The notes: generated from the sequence alone by a model not told the origin. Shown: positions 1 through 8,005, counted from the first letter of the stretch. The stretch: 21,425 bases of DNA from EX4572-165 sp964581795 (GCA_964581795.1 CAZOPW010000045.1:1-21425), one strand, 5' to 3'. Program-made: numbers and translations.

Positions 1-643
1 TTAAGTTATGTTTTTTAAACACTTTGTTTACAATATTAATGGTTGCTACTGCAGTAAGTGACGCTTTGCTTGATGGTTTCCATACAATGACATCACCGAT
101 GACAGCAGCGATAAATGAATTCCATGCCCACACAGCGCAAGGAAAATTGAACGAGGTGATAACACCGATTGGACCTAGTGGTTTGTATTGTTCATACATC
201 CGGTGGTGTTTTCGTTCACTAGCCATTGTTTTGCCATAAATCTGCCGGGATAACCCAGTGGCAAAATAGCCAATATCAATCATTTCTTGAACTTCGCCTT
301 GACCTTCTGAAATTGTTTTTCCAGTTTCAAGAGAAACCAACAGTCCAAGTGATTCTTTATTATTAGCGAGTTCATCAGATATTTCTTTGATAATTTCTCC
401 ACGTCTTGGACCGGGGATTTCTCGCCATTGTTTAAATATAGATTCAGCTGCTTTTATAACTTGCTTATAATCTTCTTTTGTTGCGAGTGTTACTGAACCA
501 ATTTTTTGTCCATTTATTGGAGAAAAACTATCTAATTTTTGTCTATTTTCCGTTTTACTCCAAGATCCTGCAAAAATACCTGAATTCACTGTTTTTATTT
601 CGCAATGTTTTTGAACCTGCTTAAGCGCGTTTTCAAAATTCAT
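1..643 (-). CDS. Aldehyde dehydrogenase, ALDH7-like (3' part outside window)
   Basis: NAD(P)-dependent aldehyde dehydrogenase, N-terminal 214 residues only; the frame stays open to the window edge. Visible landmarks are the ETGK segment (residues 106-109), the ALDH7-like stretch with GKTMASER (137-144) and HHRMYEQYKPLGPIG (146-160), the TSFNFP motif with the oxyanion Asn (N166) and WKPSS (188-192), whose Lys contacts the nucleotide in this superfamily. The catalytic Glu and Cys lie beyond the edge. The wording is closest to the ALDH7/antiquitin group (alpha-aminoadipic semialdehyde or related substrates), recognised from memory. An in-frame TGA lies two codons upstream, so the ATG at 643 is the first possible start. 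The gene lies 118 nt downstream of the tungsten-enzyme operon in the same direction. It may have its own promoter (an ACTTTATAC element at about 676-684) or be read through. Family assignment is firm; the substrate is unknown. Confidence 0.85.
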   Translation of the reverse strand, partial: MNFENALKQVQKHCEIKTVNSGIFAGSWSKTENRQKLDSFSPINGQKIGSVTLATKEDYKQVIKAAESIFKQWREIPGPRRGEIIKEISDELANNKESLGLLVSLETGKTISEGQGEVQEMIDIGYFATGLSRQIYGKTMASERKHHRMYEQYKPLGPIGVITSFNFPCAVWAWNSFIAAVIGDVIVWKPSSKASLTAVATINIVNKVFKKHNL

Positions 644-761
644 AAACCCTCAGGGCCAACATGCAATAATAGGTAGTATAAAGTATTTGTTGCCCCTTAC
701 AACTTGTGTTTTGAAACAAATAGTACATATAATAAGAATACATTATTGCTGTTTTTGATTT

Positions 762-962
762 TTATCCTCCACTGATAAGATGTATCACTTTAACCTCTGA
801 ATCATCTGGGATAATTGTTGTTTTGTACGCATCCTTTTTGACAAGTTCTCCATTGATTTTTACAATGATGAGTGGGAATGTATAATGCATTCGTTTTAGA
901 AGATCAGAAACGGTTTCCTGTTTTACGTAGTCAATAGTCTTTCCATTAACTATGATGCTCAT
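762..962 (-). CDS. ThiS/MoaD-like ubiquitin-fold sulfur carrier
   Basis: A 66-residue beta-grasp sulfur carrier ending in the diagnostic Ile-Ser-Gly-Gly tail (Gly65-Gly66). In this family the tail is adenylated by a ThiF/MoeB enzyme and then converted to a thiocarboxylate that donates sulfur. The start ATG overlaps the stop of the ThiF-like gene (4-nt ATGA overlap), so the two are translationally coupled. Position at the end of an operon encoding an AOR-type pterin enzyme favours a role in dithiolene sulfur transfer to molybdopterin/tungstopterin (MoaD role). The sequence resembles ThiS as much as MoaD, so a thiamine thiazole role cannot be excluded; no other thiamine genes are present. Family assignment is strong, pathway is inferred from context. 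Confidence 0.85.
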   Translation of the reverse strand: MSIIVNGKTIDYVKQETVSDLLKRMHYTFPLIIVKINGELVKKDAYKTTIIPDDSEVKVIHLISGG

Positions 963-1555
963 CTATTATCACCAAGTAAGAGTTCTAACACAAGATTTGC
1001 TTGCCAGTTTGCCATCAAACACACTTTTGGAGCAAATAAGACATCCTCTTCACTTGATTTTGCTTGTTCATCATAACAAACATGTAAATTACCAAGATGC
1101 TTAGTTGTTATTCGATCGCTCTGTCCATATCCTGCAACTCCTGATGCAGCAATAATTGGAGTTTCTGGGAGTTTCTCAGTAATTTCTTCTATAAAAAATT
1201 TTTTAGTTTTCGCATCATCTAATGCTTCAATGACAATATCCGCCGTGATAAACGGCTTATACATTTCCCCTGGTTTTAGTTTCAATTGAATGGTATCAAT
1301 GATGACCCGTTGGTTTATTCTAAGGATATTTTCCTTTAATGCATCGACTTTTTTCATCCCTATTTGATCTAAGAAATAATATTGACGGTTGAGATTACTT
1401 GTTTCAACAATATCAAAATCTACAATAATAAGCCTTCCAATTCCAGATCTGGCAAGAGATACTGCTGCATTTGATCCAAGACCTCCTGCTCCAGCAATCC
1501 CAATAGTTTTCTTTGAAAGCGTTTGTTTTATTTTTTTTTGTTGTTGTAGATTCAT
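959..1555 (-). CDS. ThiF/MoeB/HesA-family sulfur-carrier adenylyltransferase (short form)
   Basis: E1-like enzyme expected to adenylate the C-terminal Gly of the adjacent ThiS/MoaD-like protein. The Rossmann nucleotide loop is GAGGLG (residues 22-27), followed by VDFD (45-48), NLNRQ (54-58), the conserved Lys pair (68-69) and ALDDAKTK, the acidic Mg-ATP segment. At 198 residues it is the short form: it lacks the two CxxC zinc knuckles and the C-terminal rhodanese of full MoeB-type enzymes. This resembles the 'ThiF family 2' proteins found in anaerobes. It starts 6 nt after the AOR-C gene and overlaps the carrier gene by 4 nt. A MoaD-activating role for tungstopterin synthesis is inferred from the operon; a ThiF role in thiamine synthesis is the alternative. 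Confidence 0.85.
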   Translation of the reverse strand: MNLQQQKKIKQTLSKKTIGIAGAGGLGSNAAVSLARSGIGRLIIVDFDIVETSNLNRQYYFLDQIGMKKVDALKENILRINQRVIIDTIQLKLKPGEMYKPFITADIVIEALDDAKTKKFFIEEITEKLPETPIIAASGVAGYGQSDRITTKHLGNLHVCYDEQAKSSEEDVLFAPKVCLMANWQANLVLELLLGDNR

Positions 1556-1561
1556 GCTTGA

Positions 1562-3664
1562 TTACCATTCAAGCCAATATTGCTCTTTATTTGTTGGAGG
1601 TTGCTCATCTTCTGCATAGTTGCCACCCCACGAATTCAATCCCTTTTTTTGATCTTCATCGATTTTTTTCTGAAGCATAGAAAGCATTTTTTTATCTGTA
1701 AATCCGAGTTGTTTCATTTTTTGTGGAGTGGGAATTCCATTAGGTGTCCAACCTCGGCGATAGTATACGGCATCCATGAGTTTTTGATACCGATTCTGTC
1801 GATATTCATAGAGTTTTTGTATTTTTTCTTCAGTTCTCATATTTTTTACTTCTTTTTTTGTTAATCCAATTTGTTCAAGGAATTGTGTGTCATATCTATC
1901 TTTTCTAGATTCATATTCTTTTTTGGTGACAGGACCCATTGATCGGTATGGTATCCAATCGTCTTTTCTTGTTCCTCGCCCCATCCATACATTCATAGCT
2001 CGTTGCCAATTATAGGCTCGTTCACTCTGCAAAATAAGCCCTTCTTTATCTACATTTCCTCCAGTCATTCCATTTTGATAATCAACATAGTTTTGCACGT
2101 GTTCAGGAACTTTCGCAGGTTCATCGGTTTCAGCATTATTTGCTGGTTCCACATCGTTCCAGGGAAGTTTACATAATCCATTTAATCCAAACCACGTCCG
2201 CCACATTGGGAAATAATGTAGTGCTTCAGCTTTATCCTGAAACGTTGGGATTTGATTGTTTACCATGTCCATGAAAATTAGCCAAGCTTCATCATGCTGA
2301 GGTCCTTTCAAGGTCAATCCATATCCTCCTTGTTGAGCAAGCGATTCCTTTGTGACATATTCAGAGTATTCAAGTCCTTTACTTTCCATGCCACAGTCTT
2401 CAATAAGTTGTTTGTCACCCCAACCTTTCTTGATTAACCAATCCTTTGTTCTTCTAATTCCTTTTGATGCGACTTGAATGAATTCATCCTTGTCTCCAGC
2501 AGCCATTCGATGTATAAAAGTTAACGCTGCCTTAGCATTACCGAATTGCAAGTCTAAACCACCGCATCGTTCTTTGTTTAAAATCCCATATTCAAACATT
2601 TCCATATAAAATGAAATACCTGTTGATGTAGAAATGGTATCCAGTCCATAGGTATCACAATAAAAATTGAATTCAAGTACAAATTCAGGATCAAAAATGC
2701 CCATGTTTGCACAGCCACCAACTGTTTCATATTCGGGTCCATCAACAACTACTTGATCTCCTTTGTATGGACCAGTTTTCAAAGGAAATCCATCTGCAGT
2801 TTTCGCACAGGCCATAGTGCACCCTTGCCAGCATCCATCAGGATTTCCTTGAGTTAGAAAATTCTTTAAAAAGACATCTGAAGCAATATTCTTCGTATCT
2901 TTATGACTGCCAAATCGATAATTTTGCACAGGTAACAAGTCGTATTCATCCATGATTTCAGTAAGATGAGCGGTTCCAACTTTTCGCATTCTGCATTGAC
3001 TATCATCTAACAATACCATTTCCCGAGTAAGTTTCAATCCTGCGTTTCTCATAAGACCTGGATCTGCTGGATTATTCGGATCTTCTTTATCCATATCAAT
3101 AGCGTGAGTTGGACAAATGGACATGCAGGTTTCACAACCTTCACACTGTGGAAGGTTTTCACCATAACCCATCATAACCTCTCGTTCTGGTCCGCGATTA
3201 GCAAAATTGAGTGCTGATTCCCAAATATCCTCTTCACAAGCACGCACGCAAAGACCACAAAGAACACAAGCGTTTTCCTGTTTATCTTGTAATGGAGAAA
3301 TGTACCGTGGAGTTTTAATTCCGTGAAAAGCAGCCATATCCTTTATAATTTTCACATTTGGCCAACGAGCAAGCATCATTTCTAAAATGTTCTTCCGATG
3401 TTTTTTTACCAATTCCGATTTTGTTTCAACCGTTATTGGTTTCCGAATAGGATAATTACACGACGTCACTAATCGCTTTTTTCTTCCATCATCAATTTCA
3501 ACAAGACAAAGTCTACAAGCACCATATGGTTCAACAAGTTCACTGTGACACAATGTTGGAATGAAAATGTCAATACTGTTAGCAGCAGATAAAATAGTGG
3601 TATCTTTATCAACTCTTATTTCCTTTCCATCGATGGTAACGGTTATTTTGTTTTCACTAGTCAT
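1562..3664 (-). CDS. NuoG-like Fe-S module fused to AOR C-terminal catalytic domains
   Basis: 700-residue fusion. Residues 1-75 are a [2Fe-2S] ferredoxin domain (C39, C50, C53, C69). Residues 130-190 bind two [4Fe-4S] clusters (C133/136/139/143 and C174/177/180/184), as in NuoG and HydA N-termini. The His-Cys N5 cluster site normally lying between them has no cysteines here. From about residue 225 the protein is the C-terminal part of an aldehyde ferredoxin oxidoreductase: cubane cysteines C268, C272, C276 and C488, the acidic EYET segment (301-304), and the pterin motif D-x-x-G-L-D at 327-332. The AOR N-terminal domain is absent and is supplied by the protein at 5541-6869. Predicted role is the catalytic half plus electron wire of an NAD-linked tungsten aldehyde oxidoreductase. 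It starts 2 nt after the NuoF-like gene. The domains are clear; the substrate is unknown. Confidence 0.9.
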   Translation of the reverse strand: MTSENKITVTIDGKEIRVDKDTTILSAANSIDIFIPTLCHSELVEPYGACRLCLVEIDDGRKKRLVTSCNYPIRKPITVETKSELVKKHRKNILEMMLARWPNVKIIKDMAAFHGIKTPRYISPLQDKQENACVLCGLCVRACEEDIWESALNFANRGPEREVMMGYGENLPQCEGCETCMSICPTHAIDMDKEDPNNPADPGLMRNAGLKLTREMVLLDDSQCRMRKVGTAHLTEIMDEYDLLPVQNYRFGSHKDTKNIASDVFLKNFLTQGNPDGCWQGCTMACAKTADGFPLKTGPYKGDQVVVDGPEYETVGGCANMGIFDPEFVLEFNFYCDTYGLDTISTSTGISFYMEMFEYGILNKERCGGLDLQFGNAKAALTFIHRMAAGDKDEFIQVASKGIRRTKDWLIKKGWGDKQLIEDCGMESKGLEYSEYVTKESLAQQGGYGLTLKGPQHDEAWLIFMDMVNNQIPTFQDKAEALHYFPMWRTWFGLNGLCKLPWNDVEPANNAETDEPAKVPEHVQNYVDYQNGMTGGNVDKEGLILQSERAYNWQRAMNVWMGRGTRKDDWIPYRSMGPVTKKEYESRKDRYDTQFLEQIGLTKKEVKNMRTEEKIQKLYEYRQNRYQKLMDAVYYRRGWTPNGIPTPQKMKQLGFTDKKMLSMLQKKIDEDQKKGLNSWGGNYAEDEQPPTNKEQYWLEW

Positions 3665-3666
3665 AC

Positions 3667-5541
3667 TTAGTTCACCTCCACCGCATCAAAATTACAAACA
3701 GTTTTACATGTGCCACATTTAATACACTCTGATTGATTGATGGCATGAACCTCTTTTGCTTTTCCACTAATACAGTGTGTAGGGCAATTCTGGGCACATA
3801 ATGTACAACCAGTACATTTCTCAGGATTAATTATGTAAGTGACTAATGGTTTACATTGACCTGCAGGACAGGTTTTATCTCTGATATGAGATTCATATTC
3901 ACTACGGAAGTATGTAATAGTGCTTAAAACTGGATTTGCAGCTGTTTGACCAAGTCCACATAAACTAGCTACTTTCATAGTTTCACCGTATTCTTCTAAA
4001 AGAGTAATATCTTCTTCAGTTCCATTCCCTTCACTTATCTTACCAAGGATTTCACTCATTGCTGTAAGACCTTCTCTACATGGAGTACATTTCCCACAGG
4101 ATTCTTCTTTTAAAAAATCAATAAAATATTTTGCAAGCTGAACCATACACGTATCTTCATCCATGACCACCATACCACCAGATCCCATCATGGATCCAGC
4201 ATCACTTAAACTATCGAAATCAACAGGTAAATCAAGTTTCGACTCAGGTAGGACACCACCAGAGGGACCCCCTGTTTGTACACCTTTGAATTTCTTATTT
4301 CTTGGGATGCCTCCCCCGATATCATAAATGATTTCCCGAAGGCTTATGCCCATTGGAACTTCAACTAGCCCTGTGTTTCGTACATCTCCAACCAGTGAAA
4401 ATACTTTTGTTCCAGTGCTTCCACCCCAAGGAGTATCAGTGACATCACCAGTACCTATATTTCTAAACCAGTCACTTCCCTTATCTAAAATAAGTGGAAT
4501 GTTCGCCCATGTTTCTACATTATTAAGCACTGTTGGCATGTGTTTGTAGCCTTGTTCTGTACTATGTACATATTTCGCTCGTGGTTCTCCAGGTTTTCCT
4601 TCTAAAGAAGCCATAAGGGCAGTACTTTCACCACAGACAAATGCACCAGCACCACGATGAATAGTAATGTCAAAATCAAAATCAGTTTCGAAGATGTTTT
4701 TTCCAAGAAGATTATGTTCTCTTGCTTGTTCTATTGCCTTCTCCAAACGTTTCAAGGCAAGAGGATATTCCTTTCGAATGTAGACAAATCCTTCATGTGC
4801 ACCAACTGTGTAAGCACCAATGATCATGCCCTCAATAACTGAATGTGGATCAGCCTCAATGATACTTCGATCGGCAAAACAACCCGGGTCCCCTTCATCA
4901 GCATTACAAATGACATATGGAGTATTACCTGTTTTTTTAACTGCCTCTTGGCATGATTTCCATTTCACACCTGTTGGAAATCCGCCGCCTCCTCGACCGC
5001 GGATGCCCGATTTCGTAACTGTTTGAATAACTTCATCAGCAGTTTTCTTTGAAAGGACATTGTATGCGTTTTGATACCCGCCCATGCGAATATAATCATT
5101 AATTTGTTCAGGATCGATTTGTCCACGATGTCTCATTGCTAATAATTGTTGTTTTCCAAAAAATGGAATATCTTTCATGTGTTCGATTGGTGTTTTCTTG
5201 ATTGGATGCTTATAAAACAATCGTTCTACTGGTTTGCCATTGATAAGATGTTGTTCAATGATATCAACAATGTCTTTTTCTTTTAATTTCTGATAGAAAA
5301 TACCATCAGGTTGAACTACCATGATTGGTCCTTGTTCGCAAAACCCATTACAACCCGTTGGTACGATAAGAATCTCTTTTTCAAGATTACGTTTTTTCAA
5401 TTCTTTTTTTAACGTTTCGATAAGGGAAAATGAATGATTTGCAACACATGCAGTGCCTGTACAAACATGTAATGATGCTTTGTAGGAATCAAATCTTTTT
5501 TGAGATTGTTGTTTAATGCTTACAAGTTGTTTAAGATTCAT
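3667..5541 (-). CDS. NuoF/HydB-like FMN-NADH oxidoreductase subunit
   Basis: 624-residue diaphorase subunit. Residues 22-105 are a thioredoxin-like [2Fe-2S] domain (C27, C32, C64, C68). The NuoF core follows, with the FMN/NADH glycine loop GRGGGGFPTG (182-191), NADEGDPG (213-220), an SLBB-like region, and the [4Fe-4S] site C482-x2-C-x2-C with C528. The C-terminus adds two ferredoxin [4Fe-4S] clusters (C576/579/582/586 and C606/609/612/616). This layout matches HydB/HndC of NAD-linked and electron-bifurcating hydrogenases rather than complex I NuoF, which lacks the extra N- and C-terminal domains. It probably exchanges electrons between NAD(H) and the split AOR encoded on both sides. Its ATG overlaps the preceding stop codon by 1 nt. 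Function as an NADH-reactive flavoprotein is well supported; bifurcation is not provable from sequence. Confidence 0.93.
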   Translation of the reverse strand: MNLKQLVSIKQQSQKRFDSYKASLHVCTGTACVANHSFSLIETLKKELKKRNLEKEILIVPTGCNGFCEQGPIMVVQPDGIFYQKLKEKDIVDIIEQHLINGKPVERLFYKHPIKKTPIEHMKDIPFFGKQQLLAMRHRGQIDPEQINDYIRMGGYQNAYNVLSKKTADEVIQTVTKSGIRGRGGGGFPTGVKWKSCQEAVKKTGNTPYVICNADEGDPGCFADRSIIEADPHSVIEGMIIGAYTVGAHEGFVYIRKEYPLALKRLEKAIEQAREHNLLGKNIFETDFDFDITIHRGAGAFVCGESTALMASLEGKPGEPRAKYVHSTEQGYKHMPTVLNNVETWANIPLILDKGSDWFRNIGTGDVTDTPWGGSTGTKVFSLVGDVRNTGLVEVPMGISLREIIYDIGGGIPRNKKFKGVQTGGPSGGVLPESKLDLPVDFDSLSDAGSMMGSGGMVVMDEDTCMVQLAKYFIDFLKEESCGKCTPCREGLTAMSEILGKISEGNGTEEDITLLEEYGETMKVASLCGLGQTAANPVLSTITYFRSEYESHIRDKTCPAGQCKPLVTYIINPEKCTGCTLCAQNCPTHCISGKAKEVHAINQSECIKCGTCKTVCNFDAVEVN

Positions 5542-6869
5542 CAGTTCTCCCCCTTTGAAAATCCATGTTTTTTCAAAATATCTGGGACTTCAGCTGGTTT
5601 TACACCACCAATGACTTTTTCATTAATGGTAATTACTGGTGCTAAACCACAACATCCAAGACATCGTACTTTTTCAAGGCTGAATTTTTTATCATCCGTG
5701 GTTTGGCCCACGTTTATCCCTAGTTCTCTTTCAAATGATTCTAATACTTCATTTGCTCCTCGCACTACACAAGCAGTTCCCATGCAAACCTGAATTTGAG
5801 TTTCTCCTTTTGATTCCAGACTAAATGATTTATAAAAACTAGCGATATGAAATAATTGTCCCGGTGGAACATTTGTTTTTTCCGCTACTCGATCCAATGC
5901 TTTCATAGGAATGTGTTGAAATGTTTCTTGAATATCTTGAAACATTTCAATAACAAAAGTTGAATCAGCATTCCATTTATTGATGATATTATCAACTTTT
6001 GCTAAATCTACATCTTTTTTATCAACTATATTAGCTAATTGTTGACCACTTGAAACATGCCAAATTGGTTTAGTAAAAGGAGCAATCACAACAATTGCTT
6101 TAATGTTTTTATCTCGCAAAACACTACCAAGTCCTCCTCTTCCAGCTTGTTTAACCCGAGGGACTTTCCTTCGAACATCATAAAATGAAAAATTAAGCAT
6201 TCCCCAGTAGGAATTTTCTGCTCCTTTTCCAGCTGAGACAACAGATACTTGTTGTCTTGCTTTGTCAGTATCCTCCTTTGCATACATATACGTGAGTTGT
6301 TCAGCGAGAAGATGACTATTATGTTCCTCTAAAGGTGCGGTTTCAACACTAACCTTTCCAGTAACTCCATCGATAACTACAACAACATCTTCTTTTGCTT
6401 TACCTTGAATCTCAAGAGCATCAAAACCAGAGAATTTAAGATAGGGTCCAAAAAATCCTCCTACGTTACTATCGCAGATAATATCTGTTGCTGGTGAAAC
6501 AGTTAAACAAATTGATTTTCCACTACCTGCATATTGAGTCGCTCCGCATAAGGGACCGGTAGTAATGATTAGTTCGTTTTCATCACTATCCCAACGAGTA
6601 CTTGGTTTAATTTCATCCCACAATAGTTTTAATCCAAATCCCCGACCGCCAATAAACAATTCTTTCATTTCTTTCGTAACTTTTTTTTCTTTGATTTTCC
6701 CTGAACTAAGATTGATGTGTAAACTCCGATTTGCATATCCACGATCAATTTTTTGTTTTTTATAATCATATGATGTGAGTTGTTTGTGAGCCCCCATAAG
6801 TTTTGGAAAATCCCATTGATGAACAGTGTGAGTTTTTGTTTCTTCAATTGTGATTGATTTTTTGTTCAT
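5541..6869 (-). CDS. AOR N-terminal pterin domain fused to NuoE-like [2Fe-2S] domain
   Basis: 442-residue fusion. Residues 45-262 match the AOR N-terminal domain: GGRGFG (74-79), TGPLCG (104-109), AGSGK (114-118), DSNVGGFFGP (133-142) and AGRGGLG (242-248), then DKNIKAI. In AOR this domain covers one face of the bis-pterin tungsten cofactor. Instead of running on into the AOR C-terminal domains, the chain continues (285-437) as a NuoE/HydC-like subunit: the helical segment, then a thioredoxin-like [2Fe-2S] site C362-x4-C367 and C403-x3-C407. The missing AOR half is in the 1562-3664 protein. The ATG at 6869 is preferred; it has a G-rich GGGGGT sequence upstream, whereas the TTG 18 nt earlier has none. 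First gene of the catalytic cluster, 27 nt after the membrane protein gene. Confidence 0.9.
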   Translation of the reverse strand: MNKKSITIEETKTHTVHQWDFPKLMGAHKQLTSYDYKKQKIDRGYANRSLHINLSSGKIKEKKVTKEMKELFIGGRGFGLKLLWDEIKPSTRWDSDENELIITTGPLCGATQYAGSGKSICLTVSPATDIICDSNVGGFFGPYLKFSGFDALEIQGKAKEDVVVVIDGVTGKVSVETAPLEEHNSHLLAEQLTYMYAKEDTDKARQQVSVVSAGKGAENSYWGMLNFSFYDVRRKVPRVKQAGRGGLGSVLRDKNIKAIVVIAPFTKPIWHVSSGQQLANIVDKKDVDLAKVDNIINKWNADSTFVIEMFQDIQETFQHIPMKALDRVAEKTNVPPGQLFHIASFYKSFSLESKGETQIQVCMGTACVVRGANEVLESFERELGINVGQTTDDKKFSLEKVRCLGCCGLAPVITINEKVIGGVKPAEVPDILKKHGFSKGEN

Positions 6870-6896
6870 AATTTTTAAAACCCCCAAATTTTGTAT

Positions 6897-7544
6897 TTAC
6901 ATAGTAAATATGAACCAGTTGGCTATAACAAAAATCCAGCAAAACGCACTAATGCCTAGTGTAGCTGGATAATACCAGGCATCTTTCAAGTTCAATTTCA
7001 CGTTAGTAATGCTTAATGTAAATGGTACCGTGATTGCACCAATAAAAGCAACAGGAAGTCCTCTTGCTAGATATTGTGGCATCATTGCGATAAGATTCTG
7101 AATGTAAAATTGACCATATGTTAAAGGTGTAAGAATTTGAGTGATAATATATCCTCCAACATATACTGTGTATGCTGATACTATTCCGAGTCCAATTTTA
7201 TTAGTCCACGAGTTTAAATTTTCAAAATCAAAGGTTGTAGTACTGTAAAATATCACTTCAAAGATCATTCCTTCGGCCATAATTGCTAACGCTGAGCAGA
7301 GATGACATCCTCCAAATGGATTTATCATTCTCAAACTTCCAGCGATTAAACCCATGCCTGCTTGCATCCCATAGTGAGGGTATATTCGTCGGCTTAATAC
7401 TAAAAAGGTCAAAGCGAAAAATCCGGTCATAATCATTCCACTTGGAAGACCTGCGTCACTAAAGAGAGGACCAATGATACATTCAGAAAACCCCCAAAGC
7501 GATCCAAACACTAGCATTCCTGCTAAAAATTTTAGATTATTCAT
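6897..7544 (-). CDS. Polytopic membrane protein in the tungsten-enzyme operon
   Basis: A 215-residue integral membrane protein with about six hydrophobic helices (near residues 5-25, 28-48, 75-93, 113-137, 155-175 and 190-212). I do not recognise the family with certainty; the size and helix pattern recall small-solute transport components such as ECF S-subunits, but this is only a resemblance. A GGCHLC segment (about 78-83) places two cysteines and a histidine at the membrane and could bind a metal or form a disulfide. The ATG at 7544 is chosen because AGGTGA lies 10 nt upstream, inside the end of the preceding gene; a longer start at 7586 would overlap that gene. It lies 5 nt after a secreted SUOX-like protein and 27 nt before the split AOR, so the three are probably co-transcribed. 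Confidence 0.75.
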   Translation of the reverse strand: MNNLKFLAGMLVFGSLWGFSECIIGPLFSDAGLPSGMIMTGFFALTFLVLSRRIYPHYGMQAGMGLIAGSLRMINPFGGCHLCSALAIMAEGMIFEVIFYSTTTFDFENLNSWTNKIGLGIVSAYTVYVGGYIITQILTPLTYGQFYIQNLIAMMPQYLARGLPVAFIGAITVPFTLSITNVKLNLKDAWYYPATLGISAFCWIFVIANWFIFTM

Positions 7545-7549
7545 CGTTA

Positions 7550-7972
7550 TTATTTCACCTCTATTTGTACAATGTCTCGAACCCAAAATGCATGGGCAAG
7601 ATGAGGAAAATACGATCGTTTTTCCATCGTTAAAATCCCTTGTTGAATGTCATCCCAATTTACGGTTTGTTGATATCCATCTGATGCTTTAATAATATAT
7701 GAAGAACAACTGGGGCAATCTATATCCGTCGATAATAGTATCTCGGATAATAATATGCCTGTTTTCTCTCCATCATCTGTTTCAATTGTAGTATTTGAAA
7801 ACATTTCAAATAATGTTTGTATTTCAAATGAGTGATTGTTAATAATTATAATTTCAAGATTTTCTGATTGTGATGATTGGTTCGCATGAACATATAATGT
7901 TGAGATGGAACCAATGATAAGAATTATCATTGCTAAAAATGGGATAATGTTTTGTTTTCTTCTTAGAATCAT
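7550..7972 (-). CDS. Secreted/anchored protein with a molybdopterin-oxidoreductase-like (SUOX) fold
   Basis: About 140 residues. The N-terminus has a basic start (RRK), a hydrophobic helix ending near YVHA, then a soluble domain, so it is exported or membrane-anchored. The C-terminal part (ASDGYQQTVNWDD and HAFWVRDIVQIEV) resembles the sulfite-oxidase-type 'molybdopterin-dependent oxidoreductase' fold as seen in small archaeal extracytoplasmic proteins. No cofactor-binding cysteine can be assigned; CPSC (about residues 106-109) is the only cysteine pair. An ATG at 7996 would add 8 residues. I prefer 7972 because TTTATATA at 7998-8005 is 27-28 nt before it, giving a leaderless start, and this TATA box nearly abuts the longer start. 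First gene of the operon running to the split AOR. Fold is moderately supported; function unknown. Confidence 0.65.
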   Translation of the reverse strand: MILRRKQNIIPFLAMIILIIGSISTLYVHANQSSQSENLEIIIINNHSFEIQTLFEMFSNTTIETDDGEKTGILLSEILLSTDIDCPSCSSYIIKASDGYQQTVNWDDIQQGILTMEKRSYFPHLAHAFWVRDIVQIEVK

Positions 7973-7997
7973 CGGGTTGCGGATGGTTTGGTCCATA

Positions 7998-8005
7998 TAT
8001 AAAAA
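7998..8005 (-). promoter_or_regulatory. TATA box for the tungsten-enzyme operon
   Basis: TTTATATA on the minus strand, centred about 27-28 nt before the ATG at 7972. This fits a leaderless archaeal promoter and marks a likely start of the transcript that runs through the membrane protein, split AOR, ThiF and ThiS genes. Assigned by eye. Confidence 0.5.

Noticed and set aside
24..239. Plus-strand open frame of 71 codons at the left end
   Set aside because: It is antisense to the ALDH7-like gene, whose protein sequence is clearly recognisable on the minus strand.
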